This document shows positions 11,884-28,549 of a stretch of DNA of 64,000 nucleotides, in pieces. The notes below the pieces were generated by a model. That model saw only the letters and a program-made list of their open reading frames with translations. It did not search any database and had not been told where the DNA came from. The stretch lies in assembly GCF_947179165.1 (NCBI RefSeq), contig NC_077244.1, positions 66,882,144-66,946,143 on the forward strand, written 5' to 3'. Origin of the DNA: Solanum dulcamara. Lineage: Eukaryota > Streptophyta > Magnoliopsida > Solanales > Solanaceae. Every line of letters starts with the position of its first letter. Position 1 is the first letter of the stretch. The position numbers and the translations under genes are program-made.

Positions 11884-14800
11884 ATGGCTGCGCCAAGGAG
11901 TTTGGTAGTGGACACGGGGCGGTTGCTGACAAGGGATGAGGAAATGAACTTAGGTTTGTCGCCGGGAGCTGAGGATTCACCGACCGGTAAAAGGTATAAG
12001 GAAGGGAAATTTCCTTTGTCAAGATGGGAGTTTGCTGCAGCTTTGGGCGTGTTTGTGGTGTTTGCAATAGGGTTGTTTTCTATATACTTGACAATGCCAG
12101 CTGCTGAGTATGGAAAACTCAAGTTGCCTCGGTCCCTTTCCGACCTCCGGATGCTCAAGTAGGCAATTGTTTTGCTTTTGTGTTTCCTTTTCCTGCTTTT
12201 GATTGGTATAAGTTGCTTTAACATGGAACTGTAGCATCAATTTGCTTTTGTGTTAACTTTAGCTGTTTCATGGTTTATTGGTTTTCACTTGGAATTTGCT
12301 AAATTGCTTGTGCATTTCGTGTGGCCTGTCAAATGTAAAGAGACCTAAGCAGCTTGTGGAGTTAAGTTGCTAATTATTTGTAGCTTGCCACATATCTAGT
12401 GATACGTGGAGCTTAACACTATTAGATATTTGAGGTGCTTTTGTTGTGTGATTTGCAATCCTGCAGGTGTGTTTATCTGCTGCGCCAGCTGTATATGTAG
12501 TCAATCATATACCTTTTGTGTGAAAACTATTTGGTTGATGTATAAAACAAAGCTTTGCTTACTTTTGATTTACGGTTTCAACTATCATATCTTCACTCTT
12601 TTCGAGAATACTAAAGCCTGTGCAGTGAATGGTTGGGTGAGCCCCATATAGATGGCTTGCACTCCAAAATTCTGCATTTGGGGCATTTTCTGATACAATT
12701 AGTGTTGAGCTGCATGTAGGAGCAATTTTGTATATTTCCTGTAACCTTTTTAAGCAGCACTCCTCCGAAATGCTTCCTTGTGTGTGTGCATTTGTTGAGG
12801 GACGGAGGGGTGTGACTTTCTCATTGATACTGTTGCCTGATTAGTTTCAGAAGGTGGGGCCTTAAATTTGATTGTGCAGTCAAGGAAATTATATAATGTA
12901 GTGAAAAGCCTGACATAAGTCTTATGTTCCTCTGTTCTTTCATAAAAAAGCTGTGTTCTTTGAATCTGAAAACTGATGCAATCAACTACTAATAATTTAG
13001 TTTCACTTTTCTAATTCAACCTTTATTAAGTGTTGAATCTTTAAGCCTAAGAAACACGATTAAAGCTTGAAAATCAGGAATAATGTGGAATTTGTTAAGT
13101 ATGAGGCAAGAGTGGGTTGATCATTTCATGGCCAATTGGTCAATGGTGACAATTGCAATTTGAGGAGGAGAAAGTGAGGCGAGGGGAAGAAATTACTATT
13201 TTCTGTTGATGACATTAATAATACAACCTCATTAATTAGTGATACTTTCTGCTGTTGTTGGTTTACATAAATAAAAGTAAAGAGCCGTATCTTTTCCGTT
13301 CAAAAAATTGGGCTTTTGAGAAAATGGTTTGGAGGAAGATAATATCAGCTCACGTTTGTATACTCAAAATTTCCACGAAACAAAAGAGGAAGTCCAATTA
13401 CGACAAGAAAAAGTTGGTTTCTAGATACATCTCAAACCTAATGGTACGAAGCTTGAAGAACAAGGTTCCCTTTCAATCGTTTAGATTAAAAACCATTAGC
13501 AGTCTTCTTATCATTGTTTAGCATCATGAATGTCTGGTTGTAATGTTGCTTCTTAATTAAAATCTTTTCATGATAGGTTCTGTTACTGAGTGTTATTTGT
13601 AGATATTTTTTGCCATGATATTTTAATATGATATTGGATCACTTGTTTCTATTTATTATTTAGTATGGTTCTGTTATAACTTATTATCTTGGTTTATTCT
13701 TCAGGGATAATATTGGAACATATGCCAAAGTTTACCCTGCGAAATTCATTTTGGGTTACTGCTCAACATACATATTCATGCAGACATTTATGATTCCTGG
13801 GACAATATTCATGTCCTTGCTTGCTGGAGCACTTTTTGGTGTTTTCAAAGGGCTTATCTTGGTTGTATTTAATGCTACAGCTGGTGCATCATCCTGCTTT
13901 TTTCTGTCTAAATTAATTGGCAGGCCTATAGTTAACTGGTTGTGGCCTGAAAAATTGAGATTCTTCCAGGCAGAGGTCTGTGATCTTCTAAAACTGTTTA
14001 CTGATAATGTGCTGCTGATCTTCTAATTTCATGCTTCATTCTTCTAGCACATACTAATGTGTAACTTGTGGTTTCAGATAGCCAAGCGTCGGGATAAGTT
14101 GCTCAACTATATGCTGTTTTTGAGAATAACTCCAACACTGCCAAATCTTTTCATCAATTTGGCATCTCCAATCGTGGATATACCATTCCATATTTTCTTC
14201 TTGGCCACATTAGTTGGTCTCATTCCAGCCGCATATATTACAGTCAAGGTAAATCTTTCTTCAGCTGGTGGTGGTTTTTCCTGTCACGCTTGTCCGTATT
14301 TGCTGTTCTTTCAACTGTATTACTCAATTTTGCTCTGAAATGATTGGTATAATGCATCTAGAGGACATGCTTTCTTAAAAAGTAACTAGCTTCCTTTGTG
14401 TGGTACAACATACCCAGTGAAATCTCATAGGTGGGTTTTGGGGAGGGTAGAGTGTATGCAGACCTTACCATTACCTCGTTGAGGTAGAGAGGTTGCTTCC
14501 CGACTCTCTTACATCCATCCAAATATTCTTATATAAATACAAGAACCTGAAACCTTATTCTTTTTATAGATGGTAAATCAGTTCCAGGATGTCATGCTTG
14601 GCACTAACATAGATGTTGCACTAAATGGTATAAGTACACCGACTCAATCTAACGCTGGTAGCATTAAGAGTTGGCCTCGACAGGTGATGTGGGGTCCCAT
14701 GTGACATAATGTGATAGTGATGGTGAAGGTTCTCTGTGCGTTACTTTCAGAAAAAAGACTGGGAAAGCTATACCGGGTGTGTAAATTAAATAAAAAGATC

Positions 14801-15250
14801 ATCAAGCGCATATTCTGAAATTGAGTTAAAATAATGTGAGCTGATGACCCACACAGCATATTATCTAAAACTGTCCAAGTGAATAACTTGGCAATGCATC
14901 CCTCTTGTCTTGTCTATGAAGCTTGAGAGGTTATTATTTTTTTGGTTCTCACACCCTTCTCGACCAGCTGCCATCAACTTAGCCTTGCGCCGCACCCAAG
15001 GCTAAGATGATACATCTTTTGTTGAGGTTTGCAGTGCCAATGTCGCTTGTGAGACCTGACTGATCACTCCTTCATATTTTTGTAATCTCATATGTGATGT
15101 TTTATTTTAACTTGTCAGGCCGGCCTAGCTCTTGGTGAGCTGAAGTCAGTCAAAGATCTGTACGATCTCAAGACCTTGTCCGTGCTCTTCCTCATTGGTT
15201 TTATCTCTATATTACCTACCATCTTGAAGAGGAAGAAAATATACGAATAA
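11884..15250 (+). CDS. SNARE-associated Golgi (VTT/DedA-type) membrane protein
   Basis: Four coding exons join in frame: 11884-12158, 13705-13975, 14078-14248 and 15119-15250, with GT-AG borders, giving 282 aa. The start [10 protein letters not shown] is preferred; an in-frame ATG at 11830 would add 18 residues. A membrane segment lies at about residues 49-71. The VTT domain (about 105-245) has hydrophobic stretches near 107-150 ([15 protein letters not shown], then [16 protein letters not shown]), the small-residue motif [18 protein letters not shown] (148-165), and the re-entrant [13 protein letters not shown] segment (198-210). A last membrane helix precedes the basic tail KRKKIYE. The SNARE_assoc/VTT family (TVP38, TMEM41, VMP1, DedA) contains polytopic endomembrane proteins, several with lipid scramblase activity; the exact role of this plant member is not settled. 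A possible extra in-frame exon lies at 14570-14683. This is the only plus-strand gene of the window. Confidence 0.92.
14400..14515 (-). mobile_element. TS-like SINE 3' part in intron 3
   Basis: ACATACCCAGTGAAATCTCA followed by GGGGAGGGTAGAGTGTATGC and a GAGGTAGAGAGGTTG block is the reverse complement of the 3' half of the TS-type SINE common in Solanaceae. The 5' Pol III promoter part is not recognisable, so the copy is truncated. It lies in intron 3 of the SNARE-associated gene, about 55 bp before the possible cassette exon. Confidence 0.7.
14570..14683 (+). other. Possible in-frame cassette exon (38 codons) of the SNARE-associated gene
   Basis: Between exons 3 and 4 there is a stretch preceded by a pyrimidine-rich TTCTTTTTATAG acceptor and followed by CAG|GTGATG. 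It is exactly 114 nt, has no stop in the phase set by exon 3, and would insert 38 mostly polar residues ([20 protein letters not shown] and on to SIKSWPRQ) between TVK and [10 protein letters not shown]. Skipping it gives the continuous family-like sequence, so the main isoform probably lacks it. I infer an alternative exon from length, phase and splice signals only. Confidence 0.4.
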
Positions 15251-15857
15251 AGCTCCCCCCAAAAGGCCAATTGGATCCTCTTGGAAAGTAACTTATAGAA
15301 GATATAGTTTAATTTTATTTGCGGAGCAAATTGGAAAGGCAGGCAGGACATAGTAAGGCAGGTCTATTTTATTTATGGAAAATGAAATCCACATTTGACT
15401 GCTCAATCCATTGGTAGAATAGTGGAAAATGTTGTGTTTTTATCAATTCCTTATGTTTTAACCTCTGTTAGTCTGTTATCTGACCCAAAGTTACCAGTTG
15501 TATTGTTCAAGGTACTGTCAAATGTAGAAGACAGATATTGATATGGTTTTTGATTCAAAATTGATCCTTATAGTAGTCACAACTGCCATGTTATGGAAAT
15601 ACAACATTGTCATAACTTTGTAGAGTTCCTTTTTGGTCAGATTTGGTTATATTTTGCTAGAATGTGCACGGCTAGGAAAACATGTGAAAGGGTCCTATTC
15701 AATTGCTTGTTTTTATGACTGATTTTCACTTCTGTTTTAAGTACAACTTTGGTGAAAACATGAATTATCAGCAACCATGTGTTTGTCAATCAATGTATAT
15801 GTTGTGCACTTATCCATGGTGTTCATTTTACAAATTTTCTTGAACTATTAAAATTCT

Positions 15858-16970
15858 AAGGTTGAACCCATCGGTGCCTCCTAAAGTTGGCATCAACTTT
15901 CACTTAGATACCTCAATTAGATTTTGTTCATTTTAAACACCTCATGTCATGTTCCATTGTGTCATTTTGACACATTTTTGCAAATTAGCTAAAATTACAA
16001 AATGTGTAATCCACTCGCGGATGACATGGCATGTTGATTAATAAAAGGAGGAGGTTGAACTCATCGGTGACCCCCTAAAGTTTGCACCAATTTTCACTTA
16101 GATACCTCAACTAGGTTTTGTTCATTTTAGACATCTCATGTCATGTCCCGTTGTATCATTTTGACACATTTTTGTAAATCAGCTAAAATTACAAAAATTT
16201 TGTAATCCACTTGCGGGTGACGTGGCATGCTGATTAATAAAAGGAGGACACGTCACTTTGGTTCACAAAAAAAATTATAAGAAGAAGAAAGAAAAACTAT
16301 TTAAATTTATTTTTAAAAAATATTTCAGTAATAAAAAAAAACCATTTTCTAAAAAATTCATCTCGATCAACAGGAACTCCTCCTTACCGGAAAAATGGAG
16401 TTTCACCGGATAAAATCATGAGATTAGATCTGATTTTTCTCCAATGACTTTTTATATTTATTTTTAGAGTTAATAATTTTAATTTTAGATAAAATGTGTT
16501 TTGGTGGAAGAGAGGAAGGAAGAGATAAAGAGAGTGACAACAATGGTGGATCTCCATCTTTTCCAGCGACTTGTATATTTGATTTGGAGTAGTACTTATC
16601 GATAGTAATTTTTTGATGAAGTTTATTCGTGTTTTATTCTTTTACATTCTTGTAAGAAATTTTAAAATCAATGCAGTGATTTTTTTATTTTGTTCAAAAT
16701 TAGAGCACTGCTATACTTTTACAAGATTTTTCTAAATTAATGTGGTGGTCATTTGATGAATGGTGGTGGAAGGAGAAAGATGGAAGAAGAAAGGAAAAAA
16801 GAAATATTTTTTCACAAATGCGCTCAAAATGAGTGCAATACACGCACTCTGTCAACTCAGCAAAAAGTGTCAAAATGACACAGCGGAGCATGACATAAGT
16901 TGTCTAAAATGAACAAAGTCTAATTAAGGTGTCTAAATAAAAGTTGGTGCCAACTTTAGGAAGGATTTAT
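15858..16970. mobile_element. ~1.1-kb DNA-transposon-like element with long inverted ends, left end duplicated
   Basis: The left end contains CCTAAAGTTGGCATCAACTT, then CACTTAGATACCTCAATTAG, and TGTCATTTTGACACATTTTT. The right end carries the inverse of these blocks (16845-16965). The left-end block is present twice in tandem, about 15860-16049 and 16050-16245, each closing with GATTAATAAAAGGAGGA. No transposase frame is visible. Long imperfect termini suggest a Mutator-like or fold-back non-autonomous element. It fills most of the 2.3-kb gap between the SNARE-associated and L21 genes. Confidence 0.7.
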
Positions 16971-17594
16971 AGCCAAAATCTAAACTTTATACGACAAAGA
17001 AATGGGTGCATTAACTATTTCTATGTTTTTATCTCTCCATTGTCCATAAAGTTGGGAACAATGCAATTCAAGTTTTTCCTTAGTTTGTTAGTACCATTAT
17101 TTTTGTTGTTATAGCCTAAGCTGCAACTTTGTTTGGAGGCTGCCTTTACTTTCTGAAAATTAATTCCCTCAAAGTCTACGATGACTCGTTAGGTTTAACA
17201 ATCTCTCAATCCTCAATTCACACATAAATGCTATGAGATGAACAGACATGTTTGGTACTTGAAAAGAAGATAAAGAGGTCATAAAATCCACTTGCAATTT
17301 AGAAGTTGATGAATGAGAGACATCTTTGGCCTAGTGAGTGCAAAGAATAATAAGCGTTCAATCAAAAAGAGGTTTCTTAAATATTCAAAATTCAAGTACA
17401 TTGCTCAACCAAATAATACATGCAAAGAAACAAAATGAATGGAAATTACAACAAAAGATGAAGTTCAACGCGCCTTCCGGAACTCATTTTTGCCATTGAT
17501 TTCCCAGTCTATACAAAACTATAATCATCCTGAAAAGCACTACAAGCAGATGTTGAGAAAACAGTAATTTGGATGTAATCTTTGAGCCTAAAAC

Positions 17595-20558
17595 TCACTT
17601 GGCTGCTTCTAGGTCTGCAAGGGTGACTGCTGGTGAATCTTGATAACCAGTAATGCCCATTATTCTTATCCGAGTAATTGGCTGCATGATTAATAGTAAC
17701 CAAATTAATTTGGTATAAGCAAGGACAAGATATGATATTCTGCACAAATATCATTTTAAAAGGGCATGTCTCATACATGGCTGCAAGCTCACTAATTTAG
17801 AAAGTTTTCATGTTGCTGAAAATTACTTGCAACATAGATAAAATATGATAGACTACGATGTGTCTTGCTTATAGAGTATATTGAATTTTTAAGAGCATGT
17901 CTCTACATGCTGCAAGATCCTAATTGAGAAAGTTTTTGTGCTGCTGGGGAATTATTTGCAACAAAGATAAGATAAGATAGACTATGGTGTGTCTTGCTTT
18001 GCTGGTAAACAGATAGATTAAAAAAGTTCAATCTACTTTATAGTACAAGATATTACAAAATAGTTCTTTAATACCTGTCTGTGACCAATGTTCCTTCTGT
18101 AGTTCTTCTTCTTCTTATACTTGAAGACAACAACCTTCTTATCTTTCAACTGCATGGAAATATAATAATGAGCCCACACAGATGTCAAGTATATGAGGTA
18201 TACAAAGCGGGAACTAAAGCAGTGGAACACTGATGTCTGACCTGCTCTTCAACAACAGCGTGGACAGTTGCATTTGGCACCACTGGTTTTCCAACCCAAG
18301 TACTTGTTTTTGTTCCCACTAGTAACACCTTGTTTAGGATAATCTGCAGAAGTGACAAGTATAGATGCTTCAACGACGATCCTGAGTCATGGAAATTTTG
18401 AAATAGAGTATTGCCATTATGGCAAGATAACCTTGACATACACCTAGCTCCTCATACAACCCTTATATCAAGTGTTAGTTTCGGCGCAAATAATTGGTAA
18501 AGAGATGTATTAAAGAAAATAGAATGATGAGAAGCAAATGTCGATATTGGTTGAAATTGATGCCTTTCGCATCTTTAAGAAATTGCTGCAAGCAAGCTCT
18601 GTTTGATTGGACACCACAATGTTGATATGAGATAGCCAGATAAAGAAAAACAACTCATAAGTACAGCCAAAGCCATAGAGAAGGTAACTAGATTTTGGGA
18701 AATCAATTGTAAATCAAGATAAGACCAAAGAATATGCTCACTTTGTCGTTGACATTTGCACCTTTAAGCCTCTGGGTGTAGATATATCGCCCAGGAAAGA
18801 CAATATATTGCCGAGATCCAATCTATCAATAGAGAAAGAGGAAAAATGAACAAACAGCTAAATGTATCAATGACAAGCCCAATAAAGTTATTGTAGGATA
18901 GTGTCACGTTCATATGAAAAAAAAGAAAACAAAATAAAGCACGAAGTTTGACACCTAGGGGTCTTGAAAATTTTGAGCAGCACGAACAATGATCAGATTG
19001 AAATAGCAGCTATAATTCTCCTTGCAAGAGCGAGTATTTTCCACATGGAGACGAAAATATTCATCAAACAAGTAGTAACATGAATATTTTCTCCAGTTAA
19101 CTACAAAAGTTCACATTCAATAAAAGATGAAAGTGTAGAATATGGTATCCTCGAAATCAAATTTTAATAATTACTACTCTTTCTTACGTCCGTATGGACT
19201 TGCAGATATGTATGCCCTCGGACAACTGTATAACACCTTAAGTTAGAACTAGATGATAGTTATTAGTTATATAACTAATATGAACCCCTCTACGACTTAA
19301 CTAGAGGAAATGACTACCCAAAATAGATGGCCCACTTTGAAAATGAAACTACACTAAAATCAAACAGAACAAAGACTGAGATTTTTTATATTGGATAGTG
19401 TCCAGAACACGGGATAAGGATATACCAAGTACTAAACCTTCGTCACGTCTTCAGCGTAAGTATAGTTTTCTGTTAACACCAGCCAACTCCACTGGAGAAT
19501 GCGAAGGATGAAAAAAGTTCAGTTCAGCTTATTTAGCATGGACTATTTTAATATTTCCAATGGCCAGCACCACTGCCAAGTCCACATAACACAACCACAC
19601 AGACATGCATATTGTTCCTTTAAGACACCCTAAAAGAGAATGCTAAACCTAAGAATCGCAGAAATGGCATTAACATATCAATAACAAAATGAAACAATTC
19701 CATCGTAACACTCCGTGTTTTCACCACATACACCATAGGCAGAATCAATGTCTCAATAGTACTTCAGCAAACATCAAATTTGAACAAGGTGAGTGTGGTT
19801 TGGAGGAATATTCTTCATCGAAACAATTTTTTGGAACTTCTGATTCCCTTTGACATAAAGGAAGTTTTTTTTGTAGTGGCAACAGTAATTCAAAAATTGC
19901 TTCAATATCAGTTTTGAGTATTTTTGAATTTCTCTGGTTAAAATTCCTGGCTCAGCCACTAGGGGTATGCCATAATGCTTATGTGATATTAACAGTTCAG
20001 AACATGTCAATCTTGAACCAAAGTTGTGATCCTTATATAAGAAACTAACGCCCCCTCGTAAGGGATGAAATCAATTTCCCTTTGAGAAAACAATTCAAGG
20101 TAATGAATACAACTGAACATTTTCCGCCAAATTTTCAATTGGGAATAAAAATTCCTCATAAATTTTCAATAAAAAGCCAAAATCTCACCCCACATTGAAT
20201 TCAAAACTCAAAACAAACAGAAATTTGAACATAAATGAAAGTGAGTCGTCACCATAACAACAGCAAAGATTTCTTCCCGTTTAGGTTCCAAGCTCACGGC
20301 TTCCACAACTGGGGTTGCAACAGGCTCTTCTGGGTCAGCTTCAACTTCAGCTACTGGAGCTTCAGATTGTGAGAATTTGGGTACGAAAGAGGATAAAGAA
20401 TTGGGTTTGGAGAAACGGAGATTGAGAGAAGAAAGTGAGTGAGATAGAAAAGTGACATTGGAATTTGCTTTGGGAACAGAAAGGGTGTTTAGAAAAGTTT
20501 GGTTCTTGGATAGTGCTGTTGAGGGGGAAGATGTAGAACACAGGGAAAGGGTTGCCAT
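17595..20558 (-). CDS. RPL21: 50S ribosomal protein L21, chloroplastic (nuclear-encoded)
   Basis: Five exons on the minus strand, 20253-20558, 18742-18822, 18242-18343, 18075-18149 and 17595-17681, join at codon boundaries to 216 aa. Residues 1 to about 65 (MATLSLCSTSSPSTALSKNQ onward) are Ser/Thr-rich with few acids, as in a chloroplast transit peptide. An acidic Ala/Val/Glu/Pro linker follows. The L21 core starts at EIFAVVMIGSRQYIVFPGRY and contains KGANVNDKIILNKVLLVG. It closes with the L21 signature region KYKKKKNYRRNIGHRQPITR and a short tail ending LADLEAAK. L21 binds 23S rRNA in the large subunit of the plastid ribosome. An in-frame ATG at 20606 is rejected because the extra leader (MRGGHRIPKK) is unlike the start of a transit peptide. 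Length and order fit plant chloroplast L21 proteins. Confidence 0.97.
17757..17999. repeat. Tandem duplication in L21 intron 4
   Basis: Two diverged copies, about 17757-17870 and 17889-17999, share the order GCATGTCTC, ACATG, CTGCAAG, GAAAGTTTT, TTGCAAC, GATAGACTA and TGTGTCTTGCTT. They lie inside the intron between the last two coding exons and do not touch splice sites. Confidence 0.75.
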
Positions 20559-21152
20559 TGTTGGAGAGTGAAGAGGTTTCTTGGGTATTCTGTGTCCCCC
20601 TCTCAATTTTATCTGTGCAAGCTATCCTATCTGCAGTGGTAAACAAATGACTATTTTACCCCTAAACTCTTTTTTTCTTTAAAATATATTGTAAAAAACA
20701 TCAGAAATGGTATAAATTTACATATATTCATAGTAATAATATTCGGAATTACGAAATTCTAATAATATTGTATGGTCATTTACATTTACACTTGAAAGTT
20801 GCCATCACTTTTGAATTTTGACTTAGAGGTTAATCAAGTTAAGCCTCTCATCTACTTTTTGGAATTACGCATCATAATTAATTTTCATACTGTTATTAAT
20901 ATATTTTATTTAAATTGAGCTTATATCGAAAATAATCTTTTATTTGTGCAATAAGAGTAAGGTTGCATGCACACTAATCATTTTTAACTCCCTTTATGAA
21001 ATTACATTGATATGTTATTGTTTGTGTTGTTAGATATCTCACATTTAACTACATTTAGTCGAAATTGATGCTAACTTGGCTAATGATTTGAAAATTTGAA
21101 TTTGACTTTTCTAATAATTAGTAATTCTCTCTTGATTTTAATATATTGGACA

Positions 21153-21433
21153 CAGGGGCGGACCCAAGGCATGTTGAGGGGGTTCATCCGAACCCCCTTC
21201 GTTAAAAAATTACACCGTATATATAAGATAAATTTTTTAATTTATGTGTATATATTTAACATTGAACCCCCTGAGCATAAGCCAAAGGACTAGCTCAGTG
21301 GCAAATGTGGTTCAATATTTCGCTTTAGCTTGTCTCAGCTCGTGAGTTCGAATCCGAATAAGCACATTTTTTTTTGATTAGCGTGTTTAATTTTTTTTGA
21401 ACCCCCTTCATAAAATTCCTGGGTCCGCCACTG
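21153..21433 (+). mobile_element. hAT-type MITE with internal Pol III-like A and B boxes
   Basis: The termini CAGGGGCGGACCCA and TGGGTCCGCCACTG are perfect 14-bp inverted repeats, and the 8-bp target duplication ATTGGACA is perfect at 21145-21152 and 21434-21441, both diagnostic of hAT transposition. Inside, TAGCTCAGTGG at 21291 matches a tRNA A-box consensus and AGTTCGAATCC at 21345 a B-box consensus, 43 bp apart. The element has no transposase. It may be a MITE that captured a tRNA or SINE promoter. Intact termini and target duplication suggest a fairly recent insertion. Confidence 0.9.
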
Positions 21434-22059
21434 ATTGGACAAGTAAAAAAAGAACAAAGGGAGTAGAAGCTAAAAGCACACATAAGCAATACTAATTAGT
21501 CTGATTAGTAACTTGTGGTTTAGATAATTTCAATCATAAAGTTATCAATCGAGAGAAATGAATGAACGCAGTTAAGAAAAAAATTATTTTTTCCTTAAAA
21601 GTAAATAGTTAAAACGGGTTTTTTAGAAGATAAGTGGTCACGCGAAGCCGGCTTATGGTAGCGTAAGAGCAAGTCAAAATTACGACAAGAGCACGAGAAT
21701 TTTGGTGAAGGTAGAGAAATTTTTTCAAATCAGACTTCAAGTTGGTGTGTCACGTGTTAACGAGGCAAATCTCATTGTTAGTAAAGCAAAAACAAAACTG
21801 ATGCCATTGTTATGATAAAAATCAAGCCTACAAGACTGGAAGGGAAAAAAAACAGGAAGATCACACAGGGTAAATAAGATTGACATTTATTTTAGTGTTT
21901 GACACATGAAAAAATGATCTTAAAAAAGTACTCAATTTCTAATAACATCAAATTAATATAGACATTAAGAAGGTTTGTACAACACTTCTCAGGTACAGAT
22001 AACTGTAATTTTTTAGAATTTATAGAGGAAAAACCCTCAAATTATATAAGATAAAGTAG

Positions 22060-22141
22060 CAAAGGTAGGAGTAAGGTTTGCTTACGTCCCATCCTCTCCA
22101 GATCCCGTTTGTGGAAAGATACTGGGTATGTTGTTGTTGAA
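22060..22141 (+). mobile_element. TS-like SINE, 3' part
   Basis: AGGTAGGAGTAAGGTTTGCT is followed by CCATCCTCTCCAGATCCCGT, then ACTGGGTATGTTGTTGTTG. The GGGTATGTTGTTG end is the typical TS SINE 3' end with its TTG tail. The 5' half is missing. Confidence 0.7.
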
Positions 22142-22561
22142 AGTAGCAACAACTGTAATTTTGCTACTATAGCACTAAACCTATCTGCCATGACAAAATA
22201 ATAGAGCACCAATCTATGTTGGTATTAGTCCCAACATTGTCTTGGCAAATACAGCTCTACCTGGCCCCTCTAGTCCGGTTGAAAGCCTCCACGATCTCCT
22301 CTGGTTATCGGTTGGTCCAACGTAGTCTATTAGCTTGGCCTGGTGAACAATCATGCTAGAATTAGAGAGTCGGATACTAAACAAACCAAAGTTTATCTTA
22401 GTGTCACATTATCTAATAATGAGCTGAATTACAAGTTCAGTCTGTAATTTTGAATGAGATATATGTTTTTTTTTTGAAATTTATCGACGAGTTGAGGTGA
22501 TATTTTATAGAAAAGAAGTTGTTAGATAAAAAAAAAGAATGAATATAGAAGTAGAAACCTT

Positions 22562-27467
<4,906 letters not shown>

Positions 27468-28549
27468 GTTTTCTTACAACAATTTTGTGTTTTCTTGATT
27501 TTGGAGAAACTGAGGAAAATTTTCACTTTATGTTTTTTTATTTCCATATGTAAAAGTGGTTACCATTTTTCTTGATCTATGGTCAGTGTTATCTGGCGGG
27601 AAATGTGGTGTTAGTTGACTTGGTGTTGTTTTAAAGACAAAGTGGAGTGGGATTTGGAAAATGGAAGGGAGACATATCCAGCATCAATCAATTCTATATT
27701 TTTAAAATTTATTATATGCACTGGCAAAGAATTTTTACACGATCAACATATTTTAACGTGTTGTAACATGTTACTTGTCTTGATTAGTTATTTTTTTTGG
27801 TTACTAAATTCACTTATTATAAATAGTGAATATTATTTTTTAGGTGACATGACTATAATGTTTTTGTAATATTGTTTTAGCGTACAAAAGTCAAAAACTT
27901 TTGTTTCTTCACATATATTACTAGTAAAATTGCATTCTTAGTGTTCCATTAGTTCTACATGTGACTCGAAACTTTTAGCTATTCGTTGGACATGAAAATG
28001 TCAACTAAATTGCTCTATCCACTTGATAAAAAGTTTTTTTTTTTTAATTTAGAGCACGTTAACAATGGAATATGATTGTAAAATCTGTTGATTTTCCTCT
28101 TTGTAGGGATTTTTGAAATATCGTGTGAGGGATTAATCCACAAAATTGTTGCTAATTACTCTTATATATTGGAAAATTTCCACTTTCCACTTTTTAAAAG
28201 TCGAGCAAATATGAAATACGTTTATGTAATGTTCTAAATGAGATGCAAAATTCACATGCAAAATGCATTGCTGCTGTTTTAGCATTTCTTGCCTAAGTTA
28301 TTCATCATCCTTTAATGTGGTCATACATAAAAGTATCAGAAGACAGTTGCTTGTACAAGGATATTGAGTAAGACAATTTTATTTTCATATAGTTAAAACA
28401 AGCATTACAGCGTTAAAGTATCACAATTACATTAGGGAATAGGGATATTCTTCCAATCTTAGTTCAAAACACCATAGAAACAAGCATAGATAACAAGTTT
28501 ATACAGATCAAGGGAACTGTTTTGGAGATGAGGTCTCAAGTGTTGTCTT
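27468..28549. other. Intergenic region between CPK and inhibitor genes
   Basis: Holds the 5' leader and promoter side of the kinase gene and the 3' side of the inhibitor gene, both transcribed leftward. I see no further coding exon, RNA gene or clear transposon here. Confidence 0.6.

Larger units (their letters stand above)
20559..22561. other. Intergenic region between L21 and the CPK gene
   Basis: Contains the L21 5' leader and promoter side (20559 to about 20700), a hAT-type MITE at 21153-21433 and a TS SINE remnant near 22060. The rest is AT-rich without recognisable genes. Confidence 0.6.

Noticed and set aside
11745..12240. Antisense coding frames opposite exon 1 of the SNARE-associated gene
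   Set aside because: Composition follows from the GT-rich leader and exon on the other strand; no family motifs, and the sense exon is well supported.
21285..21360. tRNA gene
   Set aside because: A and B boxes are present but no cloverleaf stems (acceptor, anticodon) can be drawn, and the sequence is inside a MITE.
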